Assembly: GCF_004005495.1 (NCBI RefSeq) | Contig: NZ_RZYA01000007.1 | Location: 186,001-250,000 of the forward strand | Length of the DNA: 64,000 nt | Direction of reading: 5' to 3' | Source: Streptomyces antnestii | GTDB taxonomy: Bacteria > Actinomycetota > Actinomycetes > Streptomycetales > Streptomycetaceae | In this document: in pieces, positions 25,811 through 32,737 of the stretch | Numbering within the stretch: the first letter of the stretch is position 1 | How the letters are laid out: each line of letters starts with the position of its first letter | Notes under the pieces: model-generated | Database searches by the model: none | What the model was told of the DNA's origin: nothing | The model's input: the letters and a program-made list of their open reading frames with translations, nothing else | Position numbers and translations under genes: made by a program

Positions 25811-26089
25811 CTACCTGACCTCGGGGCCCCTGTGCTCCGCCGCGAGGCCGAAGCGGTGGTGGCCGCCCGCGGTGGACGGCGCCGAGCCGATGCCGGAGAC
25901 GGAGCTGACCACCTGCTCGTCCGCCGGCTCGTCCATGCCTTCGAGGCGCTCGAGATCGGCGGCGGACACCAGTGCGACGAGTGGCTTTCCGTGCCGCGTC
26001 ACGACGACGCGCTCGCCGCCGTAGACGACGCGGTTGATCAGATCGGCGAGCTCAGCGCGGGCTTGCGTCACCGGAATCTCGTAGGCCAT
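25811..26089 (-). CDS. Orphan Phd/YefM-family antitoxin
   Basis: 92 aa. The N-terminus EIPVTQARAELADLINRVVY then VVVTRHGKPLVALVS is the Phd/YefM DNA-binding fold, in which the protein represses its own promoter. The C-terminal 35 residues, where toxin binding normally resides, are Gly/Ser/His-rich and show no clear helix. No toxin gene lies on either side: the next gene downstream on this strand is ureA, 400 bases away. ATG 26089 has GGAG very close. It may be a solitary regulator or a remnant of a pair. Confidence 0.85.
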   Translation of the reverse strand: MAYEIPVTQARAELADLINRVVYGGERVVVTRHGKPLVALVSAADLERLEGMDEPADEQVVSSVSGIGSAPSTAGGHHRFGLAAEHRGPEVR

Positions 26090-26373
26090 GTGCTCCAGCT
26101 TAGACCGGGGCCCCGAATCGGACACGATCTGTGACGGGGGGCGACCACGGGTGACGGGGCGACGCGCGGATGACGGGCGGCGCCGCGGAATCCGTCGCGG
26201 TCAGTGGCCACCGGATCCGCGGCCACTCGTGACCGCGGAAGCCGCCGTTGTCAGTGCCCGCGCGTAACGTCGAGACGTCAACTGTTCGTGCTGCACGGCT
26301 GCTTGCGCGGATCCGACACCGCCCCGCCCGGAACAGCGCCCGCGGCGGGGCACGTCGCGCCTAGGCTCCCCGC

Positions 26374-26733
26374 ATGGAACAGAGCGAGATCATCTTGCGC
26401 GCGATCGGCGTCCTGACCGAGACCCAGGAAATGGTGCGCAGGCTCAGCAAGGACGCCGAGCCCGACATCGACAGCGGCGAGTCCCAGCTCGGGCGGCTCG
26501 TGACGGAGGTGTTCCCCTCCATCGAGATTCCGGCGGAGTCGAGCGTTCAGGAGGCGGCGGAGGCGACCATCGCGGCGCTGATGCCGGTGACGATCTCCCT
26601 CGTGGGCGCGTTCGCCTTCCTCTTCTCGGAGCTCGCCGAGGTGCACGACTCGGGGCGCACCGACATCAAGACCGCCGACCTTCTGCAGCACCTTGCGCTG
26701 CGCCTGTCGAGGGCGGAGGGCGAGGACCGCTAG
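26374..26733 (+). CDS. Conserved-looking small protein with one hydrophobic helix
   Basis: 119 aa, family not recognised. The N-terminal third is acidic and helical (SEIILRAIGVLTETQEMVRR), residues 66-86 form one strongly hydrophobic helix (MPVTISLVGAFAFLFSEL), and the C-terminus is a charged helix. It starts 6 bases after TAGGCT (26362-26367) with no ribosome site, a textbook leaderless arrangement, and is followed by two strong terminators. Codon use matches neighbours, so it is a real gene. Confidence 0.8.
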   Translation: MEQSEIILRAIGVLTETQEMVRRLSKDAEPDIDSGESQLGRLVTEVFPSIEIPAESSVQEAAEATIAALMPVTISLVGAFAFLFSELAEVHDSGRTDIKTADLLQHLALRLSRAEGEDR

Positions 26734-26766
26734 GGCGTGTCCGGCCGTGATCCGCCGGACACGCCC
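26733..26766. terminator. First of two stacked terminators
   Basis: 13-bp perfect stem GGGCGTGTCCGGC / GCCGGACACGCCC with an 8-base loop, beginning at the last base of the preceding gene's stop codon. Confidence 0.8.
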
Positions 26767-26778
26767 CAGGAGCCGGGG

Positions 26779-26825
26779 AGGGGGCCGGCCACGCGTTCGC
26801 GGACGCGTGGCCGGCCCCCTTTCTC
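26779..26825 (+). terminator. Second, stronger terminator with T-tail
   Basis: 17-bp perfect stem (26779-26795 with 26804-26820; core GGGGGCCGGCCACGCG), 8-base loop, then TTCTC. The double terminator isolates the clpP promoter downstream. Confidence 0.88.
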
Positions 26826-26855
26826 GTGCCCGCGCCACCCCACACCTCGTACGTC

Positions 26856-26872
26856 CTGTACATTTTGTACAG
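26856..26872. promoter_or_regulatory. Perfect dyad at the clpP promoter
   Basis: CTGTACA-TTT-TGTACAG. TACATT inside it (26859-26864) is a plausible -10, so a bound protein would occlude the promoter. It is 45 bases before the clpP start. It does not resemble the ClgR motif GTTCGC-n5-GCGAAC that I recall for clpP1P2. Confidence 0.55.
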
Positions 26873-26916
26873 AACAGCGTCAGCGACAGAGTTCCGCGCT
26901 CACGGAGGCATGTGCC

Positions 26917-27552
26917 ATGAACCGACCTTCCGCCCGCTACGTCCTGCCCGAGTTCACCGAGCGCACCGCGGCCGGGCACCGCACCCTCGACCCGTACTCC
27001 AAGCTCCTCGAGGAACGGATCGTCTTCCTGGGGACCCCGATCGACGACACCTCGGCGAACGACGTGATGGCACAGTTCATGCATCTCGAATACGCCGCGC
27101 CGGACCGGGACATCGCGCTCTACATCAACTCCCCCGGCGGCTCGTTCAGCGCGATGACGGCGATCTACGACACGATCCAGTACGTCTCCTGCGAGGTCGA
27201 GACCGTCTGCCTCGGGCAGGCCGCCTCCGCAGCCGCCGTCCTCCTCGCCGCGGGGACGCCGGGGAAGCGGGCCGTGCTGCCCGGGGCACGCGTGCTGCTC
27301 GATCAGCCCGCGCTGCCAGAGCCCGCGCAGGGCCAGCCGACCGATCTGGAGATCCAGGCCCGTGAACTGGCGCGCATGCGGGCCCAGCTGGAGGAACTGC
27401 TCGCCCGGCACACCGGCCGCAGCCGCGAGCGCATCAGCGCCGACATCGAGCGGGACAAGATCCTGCGGGCCCAGGACGCGGTGGAGTACGGGCTCGTGGA
27501 CCGCGTCATCGAGAACCGCAAGACGTCCGGCACGACTCCCGGCGCCCGGTGA
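26917..27552 (+). CDS. clpP: ClpP-family protease subunit with His-to-Asp change in the catalytic triad
   Basis: 211 aa, whole ClpP fold. The hydrophobic-cleft and oxyanion block YINSPGGSFSAMTAIYDTI and the nucleophile GQAASAAA (Ser104) are intact, and the acid is Asp180 in ERDKIL. At the catalytic histidine, where E. coli has RVMIHQP, the sequence is RVLLDQP, so residue 129 is Asp (codon GAT, one base from CAT). The subunit is probably inactive alone and may work in a mixed ring. GGAGG lies eight bases before ATG 26917. A small gene follows after 7 bases. Streptomyces have several clpP copies; by position this may be the solitary clpP5, which I cannot confirm. Confidence 0.92.
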   Translation: MNRPSARYVLPEFTERTAAGHRTLDPYSKLLEERIVFLGTPIDDTSANDVMAQFMHLEYAAPDRDIALYINSPGGSFSAMTAIYDTIQYVSCEVETVCLGQAASAAAVLLAAGTPGKRAVLPGARVLLDQPALPEPAQGQPTDLEIQARELARMRAQLEELLARHTGRSRERISADIERDKILRAQDAVEYGLVDRVIENRKTSGTTPGAR

Positions 27553-27559
27553 GCCGGCG

Positions 27560-27868
27560 ATGCTGCCGCCCGAACCGCCCCCGCTGCCCGCGCTGACCCG
27601 AGCCGAGTGCGAACTCCTCGACAGCTACCTGGAGGTGGTCGACCTGCTCGGCCGGATCAACCCGGCCAGGGGCGGCCACACGTACGGCGGCCTGCGCGCC
27701 GCGCAGGCCCTGGTGAGCAGGGCGACGGCCCTCAGGGACGCCCTGACGCTGATGCACCAGCGGGGCGAGAGCGAGGTCCACGCGACCACGCTGGCGCAGG
27801 CCCTGCGGGTCCTCGACGGAGAAAGAAGGACACAACGCGTCACGCTGCCGCCCGAGCCGGTCATGTGA
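27560..27868 (+). CDS. Small helical protein downstream of clpP
   Basis: 102 aa, not recognised. Starts with a Pro-rich stretch (MLPPEPPPLPALT), then two long predicted helices (ECELLDSYLEVVDLLGRINP and GLRAAQALVSRATALRDALT) and a basic C-terminus. It begins 7 bases after the clpP stop with a weak GGTGAG site, so it is probably translated by re-initiation as part of a two-gene operon. The pairing suggests an adaptor or partner of the ClpP variant, by position only. Confidence 0.72.
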   Translation: MLPPEPPPLPALTRAECELLDSYLEVVDLLGRINPARGGHTYGGLRAAQALVSRATALRDALTLMHQRGESEVHATTLAQALRVLDGERRTQRVTLPPEPVM

Positions 27869-28194
27869 CGGCGCGCTCAGGACGGGTTCGATCGTTCACG
27901 GTGTCCGGCCGCGGCTCAAACGGACCAGAAGAGGTACCCACGTACGGCGTATCCCGGGCTCGCACTTGGAGGCGGGAAGAGTTGCGCGGCACGCGTACGA
28001 GGAGCCCGGATTTTTGCCTTCCACCGCTGGTACGGGCGTTGTTGGGACCCCCTCGGCGGGGTGGAAAGGTGTGCTGTCCACCCGAACAGGTCAGTGATGA
28101 AGAACCTCACATGACGCCGATTCCGCTCGGCGTTCGCGCTCTTCGTGCGTGAAGATCCCTGCGACGACAAGCCCCCGCCGCCGCGGCGGGGCGG
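27869..28194 (+). other. Non-coding stretch before the riboswitch
   Basis: About 325 bases without a convincing gene. Contents: a 7-bp hairpin GGGTGGA/TCCACCC at 28059-28083 that may end the clpP operon, and, by elimination, the promoter of the riboswitch transcript, whose hexamers I could not place with confidence. Confidence 0.5.
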
Positions 28195-28389
28195 TCCGTG
28201 CGGACGCCGAGTCCTGCCGCCGCGCGGATGCCAGGTCGACAGAAGTGGATCGGCAGGAGTGGAGGACCCGAGCACGACGGGCCGCCGGAGCAGTTTTCCG
28301 GGCCGGCCCTTGGGGTGAAGCCGCGTACGCGGCCGGGCAACTTCGCCAGCCCGAATCCGACAGGTCATCCTTCACAGGCGGCTGACGAA
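28195..28389 (+). ncRNA. c-di-AMP riboswitch (ydaO/yuaA class)
   Basis: Leader element of the NlpC/P60 gene. The conserved blocks are present in the right order: GAGGACCCGAGCACGAC (28262-28278), CTTGGGGTGAAGCCGCG (28309-28325), GGCCGGGCAACTTCGCCAGC (28331-28350), CCCGAATCCGACAGGTCATC (28350-28369) and CACAGGCGGCTGACG (28373-28387). These match the ydaO consensus as it appears upstream of Streptomyces cell wall hydrolase genes. ydaO RNAs turn genes off when c-di-AMP is high. The 3' end lies just before the ribosome site GAAGGG. The 5' boundary is approximate. Confidence 0.9.
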
Positions 28390-28398
28390 GGGTTGCGC

Positions 28399-28872
28399 AT
28401 GACTGCGCTCAATCGTGTCCCGTCGCTGCTGACCCGGGCCGGGACCGCCTCGGCCCTCACGCTCGCCGTAGCGGGCGGCAGCCTGATGGCCCCGGGAGCC
28501 GCGACCGAAGCGGCGGCCTCTCCACCGGGGATGGAGGCACTCCAGATCGCGGCCTCCAAACAGGGAAGCCCCTACCAATGGGGCGCTTCAGGGCCGCACC
28601 GGTTCGACTGCTCGGGCCTGACGCTCTACTCGTTCAAGCGTGCGGGCAAGAAGCTGCCCCGCACCGCCGCACAGCAGTACAACCACACCCGCCATGTCTC
28701 CGCCTCCCATCGCCAACGCGGTGACCTGGTGTTCTTCCATGCGGGCCGCAGCGTCTACCACGTCGGCATCTACGCCGGGAAGGGAAGGATCTGGCACTCG
28801 CCGAAGACCGGTGCCGTGGTGCGGCTGGAGCGGATCTGGACGAACAGCGTCTGGTACGGGCGCGTGCGTTAG
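28399..28872 (+). CDS. Secreted NlpC/P60 peptidoglycan hydrolase
   Basis: Gamma-D-glutamyl-type endopeptidase acting on cell wall stems, 157 aa. Signal peptide at 1-36 (hydrophobic ASALTLAVAGGSLMAPGA, then AAS). The NlpC/P60 domain fills the rest: catalytic Cys in FDCSGLTLYSF, His in VYHVGIYAG, and the third polar residue His in RIWHSP. No LysM or SH3 targeting domain, so it is a minimal enzyme. GAAGGG precedes ATG 28399; TTG 28393 is an alternative start. Expression is under the c-di-AMP riboswitch directly upstream, which links wall turnover to osmotic signalling. Confidence 0.92.
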   Translation: MTALNRVPSLLTRAGTASALTLAVAGGSLMAPGAATEAAASPPGMEALQIAASKQGSPYQWGASGPHRFDCSGLTLYSFKRAGKKLPRTAAQQYNHTRHVSASHRQRGDLVFFHAGRSVYHVGIYAGKGRIWHSPKTGAVVRLERIWTNSVWYGRVR

Positions 28873-28957
28873 CGCCTGCCCTTGGTGGTGGGCCGGGACA
28901 GGCGCCCCGGCCCACCATGGGCCGCCTGAAACCGCACGATGGGGTACTCGTGGTCGT

Positions 28958-29536
28958 ATGGACCAGGACCGACCCCCGGGCGACGAGGACGCGCCGCGCG
29001 AGCCGGGCCCCGGGAGCGGAGGCCAGGACCGCCACGAGACGCCGCTGGAGCGCGCGGACCGGAACTTCATCGAGCTGCTGCAGGAGTTGAGGGTCACCCA
29101 GACGGGCGTGCAGATCCTGTTCGCCTTTCTGCTGACGCTGGCGTTCACGCCGCGGTTCCCGTCGCTCGACGGGGTGCAGCGCGCCACGTACATCGCGACG
29201 CTGCTGCTCGCGGTGCTGGCCGCCGCGCTGTTCACGGCGCCCGCGGCCCTGCACCGGGTGCTGTTCCGGCGGCACGCGAAGCCGCTGATCGTCGAGATGT
29301 CGTCGCGGCTCGCCGGCGTCGGCCTGGCCGTGCTGATGTTCGCCCTGGCGGGCTCGGTGCTGCTCGTCGTGGACGTCACCGCAGGGCGGGCGGCGGGCAT
29401 CGCGGCCGGGGTGGGCACCTTCATGGTCTGTGCGGGCCTGTGGGGGGTGCTGCCGCGCCTCGTGCGCCGCTCGCTGACGCGTGCCCAGGACGACCTGGTG
29501 CAGGGGCGGCGTGACGCGGAGTCCCGCTCCCCGTAG
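28958..29536 (+). CDS. DUF6328-type membrane protein
   Basis: 192 aa. An acidic, Pro/Gly-rich cytoplasmic start, then the family-like block FIELLQELRVTQTGVQILFA, and four hydrophobic helices (about 53-70, 77-97, 120-142, 146-165). The basic C-terminus follows. I recognise the N-terminal block from DUF6328 proteins common in Streptomyces, function unknown. ATG 28958 has no ribosome site; TACTCG lies 7 bases before it, a poor -10. Convergent with the ATPase gene. Confidence 0.78.
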   Translation: MDQDRPPGDEDAPREPGPGSGGQDRHETPLERADRNFIELLQELRVTQTGVQILFAFLLTLAFTPRFPSLDGVQRATYIATLLLAVLAAALFTAPAALHRVLFRRHAKPLIVEMSSRLAGVGLAVLMFALAGSVLLVVDVTAGRAAGIAAGVGTFMVCAGLWGVLPRLVRRSLTRAQDDLVQGRRDAESRSP

Positions 29537-29557
29537 CGGGCTCACACCTGCTGTAGC

Positions 29558-29992
29558 TCACACCTGCTGTACGGGGGCCGTCCAGGGCAGGGCGATCCAC
29601 ACGGTCTTGCCGCCTTCGGAGGTGGGCCTGACCGACAGGCTTCCGCCGCACTCGGCGGCCAGACAGCGGATGATCACCATGCCGCGCCCGTTGTCCTGCT
29701 GGACGGCGGCCGGCAGCCGCTTGGGGTAGCGCGGGTGGCTGTCGGTGACACCGATGCGCAGCTGCTCGTCGCGCTCCAGGCTCATGTCGACGGTGAAGGT
29801 GGGCGACTGGCCGCGGGTGTGCATCACCGCGTTGGTGGCGAGTTCGGAGACGATGAGACGGACGGTGTCGGTCGTTTCCGCGTCGCGCGGCATGCCCCAT
29901 TCGGCGAGTACGTCACTGACGTAGCGGCGGGCGGAGGAGACCGAGGCGGGATCGCTCGGCAGAGTGACGGATGCTTCCTGGTGATCTGCCAT
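29558..29992 (-). CDS. SpoIIAB/RsbW-like ATP-binding protein
   Basis: 144 aa GHKL ATPase of the anti-sigma-factor type. N box ELATNAVMHT (near residue 50-59) and G box DNGRGMVII near 100-108 are present, giving a complete ATP site. It lies divergently beside an XRE regulator and a DUF397 gene, the arrangement of whiJ-like clusters that modulate development in Streptomyces. ATG 29992 was chosen by family length; a GGGA lies about 10 bases upstream. The target may be a sigma factor or the XRE protein; the sequence does not say. Confidence 0.88.
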   Translation of the reverse strand: MADHQEASVTLPSDPASVSSARRYVSDVLAEWGMPRDAETTDTVRLIVSELATNAVMHTRGQSPTFTVDMSLERDEQLRIGVTDSHPRYPKRLPAAVQQDNGRGMVIIRCLAAECGGSLSVRPTSEGGKTVWIALPWTAPVQQV

Positions 29993-30118
29993 GGCGACGT
30001 CGTCCCTTTTTTCTGCCGGGGCCTGAATCCGACACATCGCGGATGACCTGAGGCGCCCCCGGACCGGTGCTTCGCGCCAGAGTGCCACTCCCGGGGGTCC
30101 GCTGGTGCCGATCCCCCG

Positions 30119-30134
30119 AGATATGCATATATCT
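30119..30134. promoter_or_regulatory. AT-rich palindrome in the whiJ-like divergent gap
   Basis: ATATGCATAT (30121-30130), a perfect 10-base palindrome with partly symmetric flanks, stands out in a very GC-rich gap of 273 bases between the ATPase and XRE genes. TACCGT near 30199 is a possible -10 for the XRE gene. Likely operator for the XRE protein. Confidence 0.45.
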
Positions 30135-30265
30135 GTCGCTCGAAGCGGTGAACTCTGCACCGGTGGACCGCATTTGGGCGTACGCGGCCGGCTTCCTCTA
30201 CCGTCGCTTCAGAACACCGATCCGCCGGGCCGGAGGGAGCCGGGCCCCAGGGCCGAGGAGACGCG

Positions 30266-31147
30266 ATGAAACACGGTCCGGCGGTGCGCCGCCGCAGGCT
30301 CGGCGCCGAACTGCGCGCGCTGCGCGCCCGCGCGGGGCTCACCAGTGGCGAGACCGCCCGGCTCGTCGGCTGGCACCAGTCGAAGGTGAGCCGTATCGAG
30401 ACGGGGCGCAGCGGTGTGAAACCGGCGGACGTCCGTCTTCTGCTCGACGCGTTCGAGGTCTCGGACGACGCTCTGCGCGATCTGCTGGTCTCACTGGCCG
30501 GGTCGGAGGACGGCGGCGGCCGGCACTGGTGGCATGCCTACCGGAGTCTTCTGCCGCCCGCCTACCGGGACTTCATCAGCCTGGAGGCGCAGGCGTGCCG
30601 GGTCAGGACGGTCGAGACGTCGGTCGTGCCAGGTCTCCTCCAGACCCCGGACTACGCCCGCGCGGTGACCCGGGCCGCGGTCGGCGGGCTGCCGGACGGC
30701 CAGGTGGACGCCCTGGTCGAGGTGCGGATCGCCCGTCAGGACGTGCTGCGTTCGCCGTCGCCGGTCCGGCTCAGCGCGGTGCTCGACGAGGCGGTGCTGC
30801 GGCGCCGGGTGGGGGGTCCACGGGTGATGGCGGAGCAGCTGCGTCATCTCGCCGCGGTGGCGCGGCTGCCTCATGTGCGGCTCCAGGTCCTGCCGTTCGC
30901 GTCGGGCGAGCATGTCGGACTGACCGGCCCTTTCGTTGTGTTCTCATTTCCGAACACATCCGATCTGGACGTGGTAGTTCTCGACCATTTGACGAGTAGC
31001 CTCTACCTCGAGCGGAAAGAAGACCTCAAGGCGTACACGGACGCCTTCACGTCACTTCAACGTCACGCTCTTTCACCCGAGGACTCGTTGGACTTCATCG
31101 CCGGGATCGCCGGAGTGCACCGCCCTCCGGACAGTGAACGCACGTAA
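30266..31147 (+). CDS. XRE-family regulator with DUF5753 domain (WhiJ/Scr1-like)
   Basis: 293 aa. N-terminal helix-turn-helix at about 12-70: LGAELRALRARAGLTSGETA and WHQSKVSRIETGRSGVKP. The remainder is the DUF5753 domain (YRDFISLEAQACRVRTVETS, VVPGLLQTPDYARAV). Such proteins act with a small DUF397 partner, which follows after 9 bases, and with an RsbW-like ATPase, which is divergent here. The C-terminal part of the message is less GC-rich than usual. Known relatives include WhiJ, a developmental repressor, and Scr1, reported as a toxin-antitoxin-like partner; this copy's role is open. Confidence 0.92.
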   Translation: MKHGPAVRRRRLGAELRALRARAGLTSGETARLVGWHQSKVSRIETGRSGVKPADVRLLLDAFEVSDDALRDLLVSLAGSEDGGGRHWWHAYRSLLPPAYRDFISLEAQACRVRTVETSVVPGLLQTPDYARAVTRAAVGGLPDGQVDALVEVRIARQDVLRSPSPVRLSAVLDEAVLRRRVGGPRVMAEQLRHLAAVARLPHVRLQVLPFASGEHVGLTGPFVVFSFPNTSDLDVVVLDHLTSSLYLERKEDLKAYTDAFTSLQRHALSPEDSLDFIAGIAGVHRPPDSERT

Positions 31148-31156
31148 GGAGGCACC

Positions 31157-31390
31157 ATGTCAGCACTGCCTCGGTACGTACCATCCGCCACGGTTCCCAG
31201 CACTGCCCTGCACGACGCGCCATGGCGGCGAAGCAGTCGAAGTACCGGAATGAACAACTGTGTCGAGACGGCCCCGCTGCGGTCGGGCCCTTCGGCCGGG
31301 CTGCTCGCCGTCCGCGACTCCAAGCGCACGGCGGGGCCCGCCCTGCTCTTCTCGCCCTCCGCCTGGGAGGGGTTCCTCAACTCCCTGTGA
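31157..31390 (+). CDS. DUF397 protein (small partner of the XRE regulator)
   Basis: 77 aa. The DUF397 core is clear: WRRSSRSTGMNNCVETAP, then VRDSKRTAGPALLFSPSAWE. AAGGAGG lies before ATG 31157, and it follows the XRE gene by 9 bases. DUF397 proteins modulate XRE partners. The 3' end overlaps the end of bioF by 14 bases in convergent orientation. Confidence 0.92.
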   Translation: MSALPRYVPSATVPSTALHDAPWRRSSRSTGMNNCVETAPLRSGPSAGLLAVRDSKRTAGPALLFSPSAWEGFLNSL

Positions 31391-32537
31391 TGAACGCCGA
31401 GTCGGGGGCGTTGCGGCTGATCACCCGTACGGCCTGGGCGATCTGATCGTCGCTCAGGTCGGCACGGGCGGTCAGCCGCAACCGCGAGATGCCGTCCGGC
31501 ACCGACGGGGGCCGGAAGCAGCCGACCGCGAGGCCCGCCTCGCGGCAGTCCGCCGCCCACCGCACGGCCTCGTCCGGGGACGGCGCGCGCACGGAGACGA
31601 CCGCCGCGTCGGGCCGTACGGCCTGGAGGCCCTCGGCCGTGAGGAGATCGTGCAGGGCGGCCGCCACCGCGCGGGCCCGCGCGGCGCGCTCCGGCTCGCG
31701 GCGCAGCAGGCGCAGGGCCGCGAGCGCGGCTCCGGCCGCGGCGGGCGCGAGACCGGTGTCGAAGATGAACGTCCGCGCGGTGTTGACGAGGTGGTCGATC
31801 ACCCGGGCCGGGCCGAGCACGGCGCCGCCCTGGCTGCCGAACGACTTCGAGAGGGTGACCGTGACGACGGTGTCGTCGGCGCCGGAGAGACCCGCCGCCT
31901 GCGGCGCGCCCCGGCCGCCGTCACCGAGCACCCCGAGCCCGTGTGCGTCGTCGATGATCAGGCCGGCGCCGAACTCCCTTGCCGCTCCCGCGAGTTCGGC
32001 CAGTGGAGCCGCGTCGCCGTCCACCGAGAAGACGGAGTCCGACACAACGACCGCCTGCCCCTGCTGCGCGTCGAGCGCCTTGCGTACGGCCTCGGGGTCG
32101 GCGTGCGGGACGACCTGTGTCGCGCCTCGGGCGAGCCGGCAGCCGTCGATGAGGGAGGCGTGGTTGCTCGCGTCCGAGACGATCAGGGAGCCGTGCGGGG
32201 CGAGCGCCGTCACGGCGGCGAGGTTGGCCGCGTACCCGGACGACAGGACGAGGGCCGCCTCGAAGCCGCAGAACGCGGCGAGTTCGCGTTCCAGTTCGGC
32301 GTGCAGTTGCGTGGTGCCCGTGACGAGCCGGGAGCCGGTGGCGCCGCCGCCCCAGCGCAGCGCCGCGTCGGCCGCTCCCGCGGTGATCTCGGGGTGGCGG
32401 GTGAGGCCGAGGTAGTCGTTGCTCGCGAGGTCGAGGAGAGGGCTCGAGGCGGGGCGGGGGCGCAAGGTGCGGACGAGTCCGGCGCTGCGGCGCACGCGCT
32501 CCTGCTCGTCGATCCAGCCGAACGGCGATCCCGCCAT
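31377..32537 (-). CDS. bioF: 8-amino-7-oxononanoate synthase
   Basis: PLP enzyme joining pimeloyl thioester and alanine, first shared step of biotin ring assembly. 386 aa. Seen: DLASNDYLGLTRHPE, SSGYAANLAAVTAL, DDAHGLGVLG and the PLP lysine in TVTLSKSFGSQGG. ATG 32537 has GGAGGG seven bases upstream; a longer frame to 32669 was rejected. It is divergent from bioBAD, so the four genes are split into two transcripts reading away from a 200-base gap. Confidence 0.95.
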   Translation of the reverse strand: MAGSPFGWIDEQERVRRSAGLVRTLRPRPASSPLLDLASNDYLGLTRHPEITAGAADAALRWGGGATGSRLVTGTTQLHAELERELAAFCGFEAALVLSSGYAANLAAVTALAPHGSLIVSDASNHASLIDGCRLARGATQVVPHADPEAVRKALDAQQGQAVVVSDSVFSVDGDAAPLAELAGAAREFGAGLIIDDAHGLGVLGDGGRGAPQAAGLSGADDTVVTVTLSKSFGSQGGAVLGPARVIDHLVNTARTFIFDTGLAPAAAGAALAALRLLRREPERAARARAVAAALHDLLTAEGLQAVRPDAAVVSVRAPSPDEAVRWAADCREAGLAVGCFRPPSVPDGISRLRLTARADLSDDQIAQAVRVISRNAPDSAFITGS

Positions 32538-32737
32538 GTGAGTCCCTCCGACGGCCGAGTCGCGACCGGTTCTCGAGTGGGGTGTGCTGTCCCGTGCCCG
32601 CTGCGTCTTTGTAGGCAGTGCACAGACATTAGCCGGACATCCAGCCGCCCAGGGTGTGGCAATACCCACACCTCGAACGGGCAGAGTTGTCCGAAGCCTC
32701 CTTGGCCTGAGCAGGGCACGTAGGCCAGGATCAGGCC
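32538..32737. promoter_or_regulatory. Divergent bioF/bioB control region
   Basis: 200 bases between the two biotin transcripts. CAGGAT (32726-32731) ends six bases before the bioB ATG and looks like a -10 of a leaderless message. No clear long palindrome was found, so the site of a BioQ- or BirA-type repressor could not be located by eye. Confidence 0.45.

Noticed and set aside
25643..26134. Forward frame of 163 codons between ureA and the 119-aa gene
   Set aside because: Overlaps the Phd/YefM gene antisense, no family resemblance and composition unlike coding sequence in its first third.
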